Assembly (NCBI GenBank): GCA_016182605.1
Contig: JACPGE010000088.1
Location: 1 to 48,375, forward strand
Source of the DNA: Candidatus Hydrogenedentota bacterium
Lineage (GTDB): Bacteria; Hydrogenedentota; Hydrogenedentia; Hydrogenedentales; JAEUWI01
Length of the DNA: 48,375 nt
Direction: 5' to 3'
The notes beneath the pieces are model-generated. The model was not told where the DNA came from, searched no databases, and saw only the letters and a program-made list of their open reading frames with translations. Shown here piece by piece: positions 1 to 8,634 of the stretch; the stretch's first letter is position 1; each line of letters opens with the position of its first letter. Made by a program: the position numbers and the translations under genes.

Positions 1-90
1 ACCCTCGCCCTCGCCCTCGCCTTCGCCCTCACCCTCGCCCTCGCCTTCGCCCTCCCCCTCGCCCTCACCCTCTCCCTCTCCCTCTCCCTC
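1..90 (-). repeat. Second (Glu-Gly)n coding hexanucleotide repeat, cut by the window edge
   Basis: Near-perfect GCCCTC-type hexamers on the plus strand read as alternating GAG/GAA and GGN codons on the minus strand, in the frame of the 3735 start. They form the linker after the second catalytic-like domain. Glycine third positions vary (GGC, GGT, GGA, GGG), so the array has diverged more than the tract at 1345-1527. Confidence 0.9.
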
Positions 91-3000
91 GCTAGAGATC
101 ATCTCCAGGTGCGTGTTCATTACTGCATCATCACGATAGAAGTTTTCCCAGATGAATCCGGAGAATCTATTCAACAGCGACAGGAAGATCCACTCTTGAT
201 TCAAGGCGCTGTATCGAAAGCTCGTTGCGCCATCCTTCTCGTCACCGGGTCTTGCCAGGACGCTGTCAGAAAATCCATAGGGGGCCAGCCCTGACGGGAA
301 GTACACCTCCTGCAATTGCATCAGGTTCTCTACCGAAGCCGCGCCCAGACCGGTGAACAGCGCAAGCGCGCTCGCATGAGGCGACACCAGTCCCGGGTGT
401 TCCTCTCCCTCGCCGTTCATCTCAAAGGGTGGCGCGCCCTGCAGAGTGTAATTGTCTCCTTCGATGCCATAGCAGTCTGACAAACCCCATGCAGAATAAC
501 CCTGATCGCGGGCGTAATCGATCTGCGCCTGCACCGCTGGCAGGATGGTGTTCGTTCCAAAAGGCGTCTCAAGCTCGCGGATGAATAGGGCCGGCGCAAG
601 ATAGGTAAAAATCGAGCCGTCCCAGGCCAGATACTCAACATGCACGGATCCGTATTGCCCGCTGGTACTGGCCACTCGCAATTGGTTGAGGCTTGATCTA
701 AATTCCTCACCGGAGATGTCTTGCTGTACCCGTGCGACGAAGTTGATGATCCGGTTCTCGTTCGCGTAGCGGTCGGCCAGGGCGCCCCCTTGCGGATTCT
801 GCAGTGACCCATGATAGAACTTTGCGGTCGACTGATCGAACCACTGCCGAAAATCCATGGATGCGAGTATCGCGTCTGCTTTTGCGGCAAGCCCGGGCTC
901 GTCAATCTGCTCTGCATACTCGCGGATCGTAATGAGCGATACGGCAAGCCACGCATTGTCGAAGGAGGGCACGAGTTGGTTGTCGCCATCAATCGCCCCC
1001 ACCACAGGCTGCGGCCACGAGATCCAATACCATTGGAAGAAGAGCGAGGACTCGTATGCGTTGGGGCCATGCGGCTGAAATGCTTGCGTCCCCAGTTGCC
1101 AGCTTCGCAGTTGATCCAGAATGGCGGAGACCTCGGCTTCCGCAAGATCCCAGGAAGGCGACCACGGACGCTGCAGATCGTGTGCGCCGAGCCAGCAGAG
1201 CGCGAGAAATCCTATCTCTGCCGGGTTCGCAAAATCGCCGCCCTGCAATTGATTAGACCGCCAACTCCAAGGCAAATGATTCGAGCGCGCCCAATCCGAA
1301 CTCAAGTATTGCCAAGTGTATTGTGCCAGTTCATCGAGAAACACCTCTTCGCCCTCGCCCTCGCCCTCGCCTTCGCCTTCGCCCTCGCCTTCGCCCTCGC
1401 CCTCGCCTTCGCCCTCGCCTTCGCCCTCGCCCTCGCCTTCGCCCTCGCCCTCGCCTTCGCCCTCGCCCTCGCCCTCGCCTTCGCCTTCGCCTTCGCCTTC
1501 GCCTTCGCCCTCGCCCTCGCCCTCGCCTCCACTGGGGAGTTCCGTAATCCCTGCCTCGTAGGCTTCCAAAGCAGTTGAGCCCGTACCTCCAAAGGGCGTC
1601 TCTGCAGCCGCGTCGAGTGCGCCAAAGACTTCCAACTCCCACAGATCAGGCAGATTGTCTGAATCTTTATCGGCGTTGGCTTTTCCCGGGTGGGTGCCCA
1701 TCTGGAATTCTACGAGGCAGGTGGCGCCGTCGCCGTCGGGGTCGTCCGCCTGGGCGTATCGATTGGTACGTCCAAAGAAGTGCCGCTCCCAGGTGTCGGG
1801 CAGGAAGTCCAAATCGGCGTCGTTGTCCATCACCGTGGGGTTCTTGTCTCCGAGGAATTCATCCAGATTATTTGCGGAGTCTCCATCGGTGTCGCCGTAG
1901 CGGCTCTGGGTCATGCTTCCGAAATAGTCTCTCTCAAAGCTGTTGGGTAATCCATCATTGTCGGAATCATTGGTAAAATCCTTGATCTTGATCGCGTGGG
2001 CCACCATCCCGGGTGGGGCCCATCCGAGCACCTGGGGCGTAGTAAGCACGGCACCCTTCGGCACGGCCCAGACATGGAGCGTGCCTTCGTATTCGTTCTC
2101 CAACCTGAACCAAAAGTAGCCATCGCGGCGCACATAGATTTCCGGGCGATCGAGGTGAGGATTGCGGTACAGCATATTGGTCTCGACATAGGCGACCAGT
2201 TTATAGGTGTCCATGTCCAGGTTTTCGACTTGTCCAGAGGCGATTGCAGTGCCAATCGGGCCTTTACCAAAGGTAAATATGGCGATGGATGGCGCGGGCG
2301 CGCAGGGCGCGATCTCAATAGGCAGGGAAAGGACGGAGACCTGGCCCCCGGCGTCAACCGCAATCAGCGTGATCAGGGCATCTCCCAAGTAAGCCCCGCC
2401 CGAGTAGCATTCCGCCTGTGGACCATTGCTGACGATGAAACCGCGGCTGGCCTCCCAACGATAAGAAACACCTGCCCCGCCGCCCATGGCTTGAAGGGTC
2501 ACGGTCGAACCGCATTCGGCCTGCTGCGAGCTGGCGTTGATTCCCGTGACGACCGCATTTTCCGGAGAAAAGTTGTACTTCGCGAGGCGGCGGACGGTAT
2601 CGTAGTGCAGTTTTGCCTTGCCGGGATAGTGACCAGATTCAGCCGGGCCATATCCCATGATGCCGAACCAGTCTTCCGGATTGTAGGATTCCTGCACCAG
2701 GGGCGACCCCTGCTTGTGGTACTCGTCCGACCATGAAAAAAAGAGTATTCCTGCGGCGCCCGAGAGACGGGCATCCCAATAGCGCGCCTCCAGGGCTTCC
2801 GCGGCCTGCACCCCGCCCGTGCTGCCCTTTACGTAAAAGGGATACCAAGGTTCGTAGCCGGCGTGATTCCCATCCCGGGTTGCCGTGGTGCTGAGACCAG
2901 TCTCACTGACGAAGACTGGGCGATTGCCAATGACCGCCTGGAGGGCTGCGAGATAGCCGGCATAGGGCGTTCCCGTGGCCACGCCCCCCTGATGATCGCG

Positions 3001-3735
3001 CAGACGCACCGGTTCATAAGCGTACAAGTTTATCGAGTAGTAGTCGAATGCCAGCCCCCCCGCGCACTGCACCAGTACTGGGTTGCCATCGGTGCGCAGG
3101 GCATCGTTCGGTGGAAAGGCATTCCAGGTAACGAAGTCCGTGATTGGGGCGCCTTCCCCGCGAATCGCTGCCAGGCGCTGCTTCAAATACGTGAGCATCT
3201 CGCAAAGATAGTCTTGCAACGGTTCGGGCGCGGTGATACTCCCGAACTCATTGCCGAACTCAAAGGCGAATACCCGATCGTAGCCGCCCGTTTCCATGAC
3301 TTCATTCAAGACGGCGTCGATACTGTCCTTGCCATTCTGAATAGCCGTCGAATGAGCGATGTTCTCCGGGACATAGATGTCGCGCACGATCCAGAAGCCG
3401 AGTTCCCGGATGCCATCGTAGAAGGCTTTTGGGTACCGGATGGGGAGGTCACCGGTGGGCTGCGCATAACAACGCACGAGAACGGGCTCTGAACCGCCCG
3501 TGAATGCGGCCCAACGTTGCAAGTCCTCCGCAATGCGGCTTGCCAACAGTGCGCCGGCGATGGACTGCCCGGGGACGAGGGGCTGGTATCCAAACCCAGC
3601 CGGGAATACCGGATTTCCCATGAGGCCGGTGAATCGTGTTCCATCGATAAGGAAGGGGGGCTGTCCGGATGCGGCCTGGAACAGTAAGCTGGAAAGGAGC
3701 ATGATGGCGAAAAGAAACGATCGGGCCCTGTTCAT
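1..3735 (-). CDS. Secreted multidomain glycoside hydrolase-like protein with Glu-Gly linkers (C-terminus off the left edge)
   Basis: The minus frame from ATG 3735 is open through 1,245 codons to base 1 without a stop. The start has an AGGAGG ribosome site 8 bases upstream and gives a signal peptide (residues 1-24, MNRARSFLFAIMLLSS...). Residues about 25-400 look like a clan GH-A TIM barrel: FEFGNEFG places Asn162-Glu163 as the acid/base pair, and VFVSETG places Glu278 as the nucleophile. A PKD/Ig-like segment and a lectin-like segment follow. Residues about 590-700 hold three Asp-rich calcium-binding (thrombospondin type 3-like) repeats of DSDNDGLPD type. A (Glu-Gly)n linker at 737-797 leads to an alpha/alpha-barrel-like domain at about 800-1215 containing SFDNAWLAVSLITIREYA, resembling DUF3131/glucoamylase-like folds. 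A second (Glu-Gly)n tract runs off the window. The divergent SorC-type gene at 3994 may regulate it (inference). The substrate is unknown, and the GH-A assignment rests only on motif spacing. Confidence 0.8.
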   Translation of the reverse strand, partial: MNRARSFLFAIMLLSSLLFQAASGQPPFLIDGTRFTGLMGNPVFPAGFGYQPLVPGQSIAGALLASRIAEDLQRWAAFTGGSEPVLVRCYAQPTGDLPIRYPKAFYDGIRELGFWIVRDIYVPENIAHSTAIQNGKDSIDAVLNEVMETGGYDRVFAFEFGNEFGSITAPEPLQDYLCEMLTYLKQRLAAIRGEGAPITDFVTWNAFPPNDALRTDGNPVLVQCAGGLAFDYYSINLYAYEPVRLRDHQGGVATGTPYAGYLAALQAVIGNRPVFVSETGLSTTATRDGNHAGYEPWYPFYVKGSTGGVQAAEALEARYWDARLSGAAGILFFSWSDEYHKQGSPLVQESYNPEDWFGIMGYGPAESGHYPGKAKLHYDTVRRLAKYNFSPENAVVTGINASSQQAECGSTVTLQAMGGGAGVSYRWEASRGFIVSNGPQAECYSGGAYLGDALITLIAVDAGGQVSVLSLPIEIAPCAPAPSIAIFTFGKGPIGTAIASGQVENLDMDTYKLVAYVETNMLYRNPHLDRPEIYVRRDGYFWFRLENEYEGTLHVWAVPKGAVLTTPQVLGWAPPGMVAHAIKIKDFTNDSDNDGLPNSFERDYFGSMTQSRYGDTDGDSANNLDEFLGDKNPTVMDNDADLDFLPDTWERHFFGRTNRYAQADDPDGDGATCLVEFQMGTHPGKANADKDSDNLPDLWELEVFGALDAAAETPFGGTGSTALEAYEAGITELPSGGEGEGEGEGEGEGEGEGEGEGEGEGEGEGEGEGEGEGEGEGEGEGEGEGEGEGEGEGEGEEVFLDELAQYTWQYLSSDWARSNHLPWSWRSNQLQGGDFANPAEIGFLALCWLGAHDLQRPWSPSWDLAEAEVSAILDQLRSWQLGTQAFQPHGPNAYESSLFFQWYWISWPQPVVGAIDGDNQLVPSFDNAWLAVSLITIREYAEQIDEPGLAAKADAILASMDFRQWFDQSTAKFYHGSLQNPQGGALADRYANENRIINFVARVQQDISGEEFRSSLNQLRVASTSGQYGSVHVEYLAWDGSIFTYLAPALFIRELETPFGTNTILPAVQAQIDYARDQGYSAWGLSDCYGIEGDNYTLQGAPPFEMNGEGEEHPGLVSPHASALALFTGLGAASVENLMQLQEVYFPSGLAPYGFSDSVLARPGDEKDGATSFRYSALNQEWIFLSLLNRFSGFIWENFYRDDAVMNTHLEMISSEGEGEGEGEGEGEGEGEGEGEGEGEGEGEG
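1345..1527 (-). repeat. First (Glu-Gly)n coding hexanucleotide repeat
   Basis: About 30 tandem hexamers (GAG/GAA followed by GGC on the minus strand) encode a Glu-Gly linker of about 61 residues between the calcium-binding repeats and the alpha/alpha-barrel-like domain. The glycine codon is constant, while the glutamate codon switches between GAG and GAA. All six frames stay open, so spurious Pro-Ser, Arg-Pro and Ala-Leu frames appear here. Confidence 0.95.
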
Positions 3736-3993
3736 GATAAATCCCTCCTGGCGTGCGGTTGGAACGCACCCGAAATATGAAGTTGGGTGGCAGGCGGCCC
3801 GAAGCCCATCGGGATACCTGCATAGCATCTCAGCCCAATTGATACGCTATAGGTAATCTAATACACGATCCTGGCGAGTAAGGCTAGTGTTAGTTATTTC
3901 TCCGGGAGCTATGGCGTTAGAATAATCTTTCCCGTTTCCTGTAGGATATTTCTTTCTCTCTACGTTCCTTGGGCAAGTGCACGGGAGGGGCCA

Positions 3994-5190
3994 ATGGATA
4001 GTAAACGTGAACTGGAAGTGCTGGCGGTCGCGTATGTCATTGACAAACATGGCGCAGCACGGACCTTCAAGCAGATGGCGTTTGAACTTGGTCTATCTCA
4101 AGTTCAGTTTGGGCGCCTCCGGAAGGAGGCGCTGGCGTCGGGCTACCTGGTGGATCGTCCCCGCATGGACGCGAATGCGATCCCGGAGCACCGGCTTGCG
4201 GCGCTTGACGCAGAGTTTGCCTCGCGATCGTGTTTGCACGACTTGGACGCTCATCGGGGCAGGTTCCCGGGGCTCCAATCGATTCATGTATTTCACAGCG
4301 GCGGAAGTGGCACGGACAACCGGGAGCTGCGCCAGAGACTGGAATATTTTTCCGAATCTGCCGCAACGCTGATATTCAAACTACTCTCCAGGAGTACGGT
4401 GGCGGGCGTATCCTGGGGGAATACCCTGGCCCACCTGATCGCGGGCATTGAACATCACACAAAAGAGCACGGCGATCGCGCGCCGGATTGCGTGATTGCG
4501 CCAATGGCCGGAGAAGCTTTTGGGGCCTATCCATCGGAACAATCGTCGAGTGATCTTTCGAGGCGCCTGGCCCAGGCGGTGCAGGCCAGGAAGAAGCCAT
4601 TGAGTCTGGCGGGGGTGGGCGCCATTATTCCGCAGCAGTTTAACGGCGCCAAATTGCAGACGATCCGGGATTTTATCGAACAGGCCGATTCCTTTCGATC
4701 GATATTTGGATCGTTCAGGCGTCCTTCGCAGGTTCCATCCAAGGGGAAGAAAAGCCCGCGGCTCGTTGACTCTCTGGATATGTTTCTCACGAGTTGCAGC
4801 GTGGATGGCCAGCCGTGGCGATCCAGCAACGATTTCCTGCTTCACTCCACGGGAATCGACCGGGATTTGCTGACCGGCGTTGCCTACAGCGATATTGGGG
4901 GCGTGCTCATCCGGCGCGCACAGGAATCGAGGGAACTGGACGCGAAATTCCGGACGCTCGAGGCGCTCTGGACCGGCATACAGCGGAGCGATCTCGAACG
5001 GCTGGTCAAGAAGGCGGAGTCCGCTCAATCGAAGGCGCCTGGCGTAGTGCTTGCAACGATAGGCGCGAACAAGGCTCGCACGGTGCATCGGCTCTTGCAA
5101 GAGGGGCTGGTGAGTGTGTTGATTATCGATCAAACGCTTGGCAACGCCCTCCTCGATGAAATAAAACGCACGCACAAGACGAGCCGTTAG
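3994..5190 (+). CDS. SorC/DeoR-type sugar-responsive transcriptional regulator
   Basis: This 398-aa protein has an N-terminal helix-turn-helix (residues about 8-55, containing FKQMAFELGLSQVQFGRLRKEA) followed by a SorC-type sugar-binding domain. GVSWGNTLAHLIAGI matches the family's GxSWG(R/N)T region. VAYSDIGGVLI and the ending VLATIGANKARTVHRLL followed by EGLVSVLIIDQTLGNALL fit the C-terminal effector domain. Family members bind sugar phosphates and control sugar-use operons. The ATG has a GGGAGGGG ribosome site. It is divergent from the glycoside hydrolase-like gene starting at 3735, with 258 bases between, so local control of that gene is plausible but inferred. Nothing co-transcribed follows. 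The family call is fairly secure and the ligand is unknown. Confidence 0.85.
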   Translation: MDSKRELEVLAVAYVIDKHGAARTFKQMAFELGLSQVQFGRLRKEALASGYLVDRPRMDANAIPEHRLAALDAEFASRSCLHDLDAHRGRFPGLQSIHVFHSGGSGTDNRELRQRLEYFSESAATLIFKLLSRSTVAGVSWGNTLAHLIAGIEHHTKEHGDRAPDCVIAPMAGEAFGAYPSEQSSSDLSRRLAQAVQARKKPLSLAGVGAIIPQQFNGAKLQTIRDFIEQADSFRSIFGSFRRPSQVPSKGKKSPRLVDSLDMFLTSCSVDGQPWRSSNDFLLHSTGIDRDLLTGVAYSDIGGVLIRRAQESRELDAKFRTLEALWTGIQRSDLERLVKKAESAQSKAPGVVLATIGANKARTVHRLLQEGLVSVLIIDQTLGNALLDEIKRTHKTSR

Positions 5191-5193
5191 CCC

Positions 5194-5255
5194 GCATATT
5201 TCGCCACCTTGCGACCTCCGGGTCGCATTCGGATTGGCAACGTGGTGAAATATGC
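5194..5255. repeat. Imperfect inverted repeat after the SorC-type gene
   Basis: The arms GCATATTTCGCCAC (5194-5207) and GTGGTGAAATATGC (5242-5255) are complementary at 13 of 14 positions. They lie 3 bases after the stop at 5190. No T-run follows, so this is not a canonical intrinsic terminator. The right arm is also the start of the repeat shared with 37999. Confidence 0.75.
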
Positions 5256-5388
5256 TCAGCGTGACGTCGATGCTGGCGTTCCCTGGGCAGGCTAAATCAC
5301 GGGCTGTCTGTTATTTCCGGATCCAAGGTTTGGGCAACAACAAGTGTGAGTGAGAGTTATGGCTCCGTCGGCTGGAGCCCGTGATTTA
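5242..5388. repeat. Dispersed structured repeat, copy 1
   Basis: The first 69 bases (5242-5310) match 37999-38067 at about 63 of 69 positions. Within this copy a perfect 13-bp inverted repeat, TAAATCACGGGCT (5293-5305) and AGCCCGTGATTTA (5376-5388), encloses 70 bases. The copy at 38 kb keeps the left arm but only part of the right arm. No coding potential is evident. A small non-autonomous mobile element or a structured RNA repeat would fit. Confidence 0.7.
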
Positions 5389-5661
5389 TCCGGGTTAGTA
5401 TCGTCTTCTTCTCCGGCGCGTTATCGAGTGCTGCAGCGGAAGGGCGCCTCGCCTATCTGAGGGCTTGAAGGCCTTCCCAGATGCAGCGGGAGGCTGCGCT
5501 GTGGTACAACTAGCGCCTGCAATGGTCCTGGGTTAAGGCAAGCGCCGGACTGCACGGGTGTGCGTTTCCCTATGCAGGTGCAATGAAATCGATCTGCCGG
5601 CCGGGACCCACGTGAAAAAAAAGAGCTCGGATGACGCTCTGGAAGGAGAAACACGTTCGCC
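5389..5661 (+). other. Non-coding stretch upstream of the serine hydrolase
   Basis: The rest of the 471-base gap between 5190 and 5662 shows no convincing gene, tRNA or terminator. The only clear signal is an AAGGAG ribosome site just before the next gene. A promoter for that gene probably lies here but I could not pick one. Confidence 0.4.
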
Positions 5662-7077
5662 ATGAGAAAAAGACTTGGAAAGCTGGCCGCACTGTTCGTT
5701 TTGTTACTCGTGGTTGCGGCAGGTGTATTGTGGATCACGGTGCTGAGCCCCATTGTGCATGTGGGGGCCGCGTTCCAGGCGAAGAACTACTGTTCCAGTC
5801 TCTTCATTTCCGGGCGTGCGTTTGAAGACATCCAGAAGCGCGATCTGACCGATCCCCGGCTGGCGTATTTCACGGTGGAGGTGGACACGGATGCCAAGTC
5901 GGTTACGGGATCGCTGTTTGGCATCGCCCGGCATACGGCGATTTTCCGCGAGGGGTGCGGATGCACACTGCTCAGTGAAACTGCCGAGGACACGCTGCGT
6001 GCGCAGCCTGTGCCTCAGCGCATGCCCAAGCAGCGCGATGAGGCGGCGCCCTGGCCCGAAGGAAACGCCCCCATCCCCGGTGTGGTGGATACCGTTAAAG
6101 ACAAGGCGCGCCTTCAGGCGGCACTGGATGTGGCGTTTTCCGAGGAGACGGCAGAACCCGTGCGGGGCACGCGCGCCATTGTGGTGGTCTATGATGGCCG
6201 GATTGTTGCGGAGCGCTACCTGGACGGGCTTTCGAAGGACATGCCGCTCAGTTCCTATTCGATGACCAAGAGCATCATAGGCGCGCTGGTGGGCATCCGC
6301 GTGAAAGAGGGCAAACTCAATATCCACGAGCCGGCGCCGGTGCCTGAGTGGAAGGATCCCGCCGATCCGCGGCATGCCATTACGCTTGACCAGTTGCTTC
6401 GCATGAGCAGCGGTCTCGAATTCGACGAGTCCTATCGCGATTTCACTTCCGATGCGATTCGCATGCTGCATCTGCTGCCGGATTCGGGCGCGTTTGCGGC
6501 GTCCAAGCCGCTGGCGCACGCCCCGGAGGAGGAGTGGTACTACTCCAGCGGGACGACCAACCTCATATCGCGCGCGATCCGCCATTCCTTCGATGGTGAC
6601 GATCAGGCCTACCTGAACTTTCCCTATCAGGCGCTGCTGGACCCCATCGGTATGAATCACAGCACCCTGGAGACCGATGCCTCCGGCACCTACGTGGGAT
6701 CCTCATACATGTATGCGACGGTCCGCGACTGGGCGCGCTTCGGGCTGTTGTGTCTGAACGATGGGGTGTGGAACGGGGAGCGCATCCTTCCTGAGGGCTG
6801 GATCGCGTATGTGCGCACCGCGACGCCGAAATCGCCCGCCGAGGATCAGTATGGCGCGCATTTCTGGCTGAACCTGGGCACCCCGGGCAATCCGGAGGAT
6901 CGCCGCTGGAAGAGCCTGCCCACGGAGACCTTCGCGTGCATGGGCTTCGAGGGTCAACAGGTCTTCATGATCCCCAGCCGGAAAACGGTCGTCGTGCGTA
7001 TGGGGCAGACCCGCCGTAGCGGGGCCTGGAACTATGAGCAGTTCGTGGGCGAAGTCCTGGCGTCCCTGCCCGGGTAA
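5662..7077 (+). CDS. Serine hydrolase of the beta-lactamase/penicillin-binding protein-like family
   Basis: This 471-aa protein has an N-terminal membrane anchor or uncleaved signal (residues about 8-30, LAALFVLLLVVAAGVLWITV), so the catalytic part is probably periplasmic. The active-site motif SxxK is Ser200-Met-Thr-Lys203 in SSYSMTKSIIG. The YxN-equivalent region is YYSSGTTNLISRAI. It belongs to the class C beta-lactamase-like serine hydrolases (PF00144), many of which are esterases, amidases or peptidases rather than true beta-lactamases. The start is supported by AAGGAG about 12 bases upstream. The substrate cannot be deduced, and antibiotic resistance should not be assumed. Confidence 0.85.
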   Translation: MRKRLGKLAALFVLLLVVAAGVLWITVLSPIVHVGAAFQAKNYCSSLFISGRAFEDIQKRDLTDPRLAYFTVEVDTDAKSVTGSLFGIARHTAIFREGCGCTLLSETAEDTLRAQPVPQRMPKQRDEAAPWPEGNAPIPGVVDTVKDKARLQAALDVAFSEETAEPVRGTRAIVVVYDGRIVAERYLDGLSKDMPLSSYSMTKSIIGALVGIRVKEGKLNIHEPAPVPEWKDPADPRHAITLDQLLRMSSGLEFDESYRDFTSDAIRMLHLLPDSGAFAASKPLAHAPEEEWYYSSGTTNLISRAIRHSFDGDDQAYLNFPYQALLDPIGMNHSTLETDASGTYVGSSYMYATVRDWARFGLLCLNDGVWNGERILPEGWIAYVRTATPKSPAEDQYGAHFWLNLGTPGNPEDRRWKSLPTETFACMGFEGQQVFMIPSRKTVVVRMGQTRRSGAWNYEQFVGEVLASLPG

Positions 7078-7239
7078 GGCTCCCCCACGTCACAGGCGGG
7101 ACCGGTGCACACGGTGCGGTGAATAAACCGGTCGCGCGAGGTGTAACTCTACGCCTGCACGCCAGCCGGGTGCATCGTGCCGGAGGAAGTATTTTCGTGT
7201 TTGTGCCCACGGCCGCAGGGCGTAGAGGAAGCAGGGTTC

Positions 7240-8199
7240 ATGATTGTCTGGGTGGCGTTTATTGCTTTGGTGCTGTTTCTTCTCGCGATGGACTTGGGGG
7301 TGCTCAACCGGAAGGCCCACGTGATTCATCCCAAAGAGGCGCTGCTCTGGACATCGTTTTGGATCGGTTTGGCGCTTTCGTTCAATGTTTTTGTGTATTT
7401 TCTTTACCAGAACCAAGGATGGGGGCTCGACCTCGGCTTCGCCTTCGCGCTCTCGGGAAAAGACGCGGCGCTGGAATTCCTGGCGGCGTATCTGGTGGAA
7501 GAGTCGCTCAGTCTCGACAACATCTTCGTCATAGCGATTATCATCGCGCACTTCAAGGTGCCTGCGATCTATCAGCATCGGGTGCTGTTCTGGGGCATCC
7601 TGGGCGCCCTGGTGATGCGCGGGGTGATGATAGGGCTGGGCACCGCGCTGATCCAGCAATTCGAATGGATCGCCTACGTGTTTGGCGCGATTCTGTTAAT
7701 CACGGCGGTGAAAATGCTGCTGCACAGGGACGATTCGGTAGACCCAGAACAGAACTGGTTAATCCGGCTGGCGCGCAGCTTCCTCCCCGTTTCGAATACC
7801 ATGAGCGAGGGCAAGTTTCTGGTGAAGATAGGCGGCGTCACGCATATCACCCCGCTCTTTCTCGTGCTGCTGATGGTGGAGACCACCGACCTGCTCTTTG
7901 CGGTCGATTCGATTCCGGCGGTGTTCGCGGTGACACGGGACCCGTTCATCGTGTTCACGTCAAATGTGTTTGCGATTCTGGGGCTGCGTTCGCTGTACTT
8001 TGCGCTGGCCGGGCTGATGGACAAGTTTGCCTTGCTCAAGTTCAGCCTGGTTTTCATTTTGGCGTATGTGGGCGTGAAGATGCTGATGGCGAACCATTAC
8101 CACGTGCCGATTCCGGTGACCTTGGGGATCATTGCGGGCACGCTGGCCGTGGGGGTGCTTGCTTCGATTGTGAATGAACGGCGCAAGGCTGCGGAGTAG
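7240..8199 (+). CDS. TerC/Alx-family integral membrane protein
   Basis: This 319-aa protein with about 8-9 hydrophobic segments belongs to the TerC family (PF03741). Family acidic motifs are present: LAMDLGVLNRKAH near the N-terminus, EESLSLDNIFVIAII, and ETTDLLFAVDSIPAVFAVTRDPFIV. TerC/Alx proteins are linked to export of manganese or other metals and, in some contexts, tellurite resistance. ATG 7240 is preferred because it begins directly at the first transmembrane helix and has an AGAGGAAG ribosome site. A GTG at 7177 in frame would add 21 polar residues. I looked for a manganese (yybP-ykoY) riboswitch upstream and saw none. No ter operon surrounds it, so a metal-homeostasis role is more likely. 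Confidence 0.88.
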   Translation: MIVWVAFIALVLFLLAMDLGVLNRKAHVIHPKEALLWTSFWIGLALSFNVFVYFLYQNQGWGLDLGFAFALSGKDAALEFLAAYLVEESLSLDNIFVIAIIIAHFKVPAIYQHRVLFWGILGALVMRGVMIGLGTALIQQFEWIAYVFGAILLITAVKMLLHRDDSVDPEQNWLIRLARSFLPVSNTMSEGKFLVKIGGVTHITPLFLVLLMVETTDLLFAVDSIPAVFAVTRDPFIVFTSNVFAILGLRSLYFALAGLMDKFALLKFSLVFILAYVGVKMLMANHYHVPIPVTLGIIAGTLAVGVLASIVNERRKAAE

Positions 8200-8217
8200 G
8201 GGCGGCGGGCGACGGGA

Positions 8218-8250
8218 ATGGACGAGATGGACTGAATGGACGAGATGGAC
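8218..8250. repeat. Two direct copies of a 15-mer (ATGGACGAGATGGAC)
   Basis: Two identical 15-mers at 8218-8232 and 8236-8250 are separated by TGA in the gap after the TerC gene. The same 15-mer, with flanking bases GGA before and T after, recurs at 11148-11162, next to the 9-bp coding array at 11205. This links an intergenic simple repeat to a coding one. Confidence 0.85.
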
Positions 8251-8298
8251 AAAACGCACGCGGGTCGAGGAAACTTGGGCGAGAAATGCGACTGACCG

Positions 8299-8634
8299 TC
8301 AGCTTTTCTCCGCTTCGGGATCTTCGTCCCAGACACGGGCAAGCGTGGCTTGAATCTTCTTTTCGAAGCGGGTGATAAGGTCGCGGTTGGCGGCAATAAC
8401 CGCTTGCTCGGCTTCGATCTCGGCCACAATGACCTGCTGCGAGGCGAGGGGCGGGAGTGGGATTGCGAATTCCTTCAGAATTTGCGCGCTCAGATTACTC
8501 TGATTCCCACCGCGAGCTTCACTGATGCGCCTAAGTTCTTCGTAACTGGACTGAAGGATCATGAACAAGTAGGATGAAGTCAGTGACTTATCCTTGAATG
8601 GCAAATGCCGCGCAGGCTTGGTTAACTGCAGCAT
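8299..8634 (-). pseudogene. hsdS: 3' end of the fused hsdM-hsdS gene (specificity subunit, second target-recognition domain)
   Basis: This frame encodes the end of a type I specificity subunit. A TRD2 segment (SSYLFMILQSSYEELRRIS, then GGNQSNLSAQILKEFAIPLPPL) leads into the conserved spacer helix QQVIVAEIEAEQAVIAANR and the C-terminus FEKKIQATLARVWDEDPE. It parallels the first half-subunit upstream (IPLPPLEVQREIVAEIEGYQKVI). It lies in a different frame from the upstream fragment, which reads ...VNQACAAFAIQG and stops at 8588, while this frame reads ...LPFKDKSLTSSYLF across the same bases. One inserted or lost base near 8595-8605 would join them. Alone, this piece would not make a functional subunit. 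Confidence 0.8.

Noticed and set aside
811-1625. Overlapping frames rich in Pro-Ser, Ala-Leu or Arg-Pro repeats on both strands
   Set aside because: They are shadows of the hexanucleotide array coding Glu-Gly in the minus-strand gene from 3735.
7078-7239. Possible manganese riboswitch (yybP-ykoY) before the TerC-family gene
   Set aside because: I could not see the conserved core or the expected paired elements.
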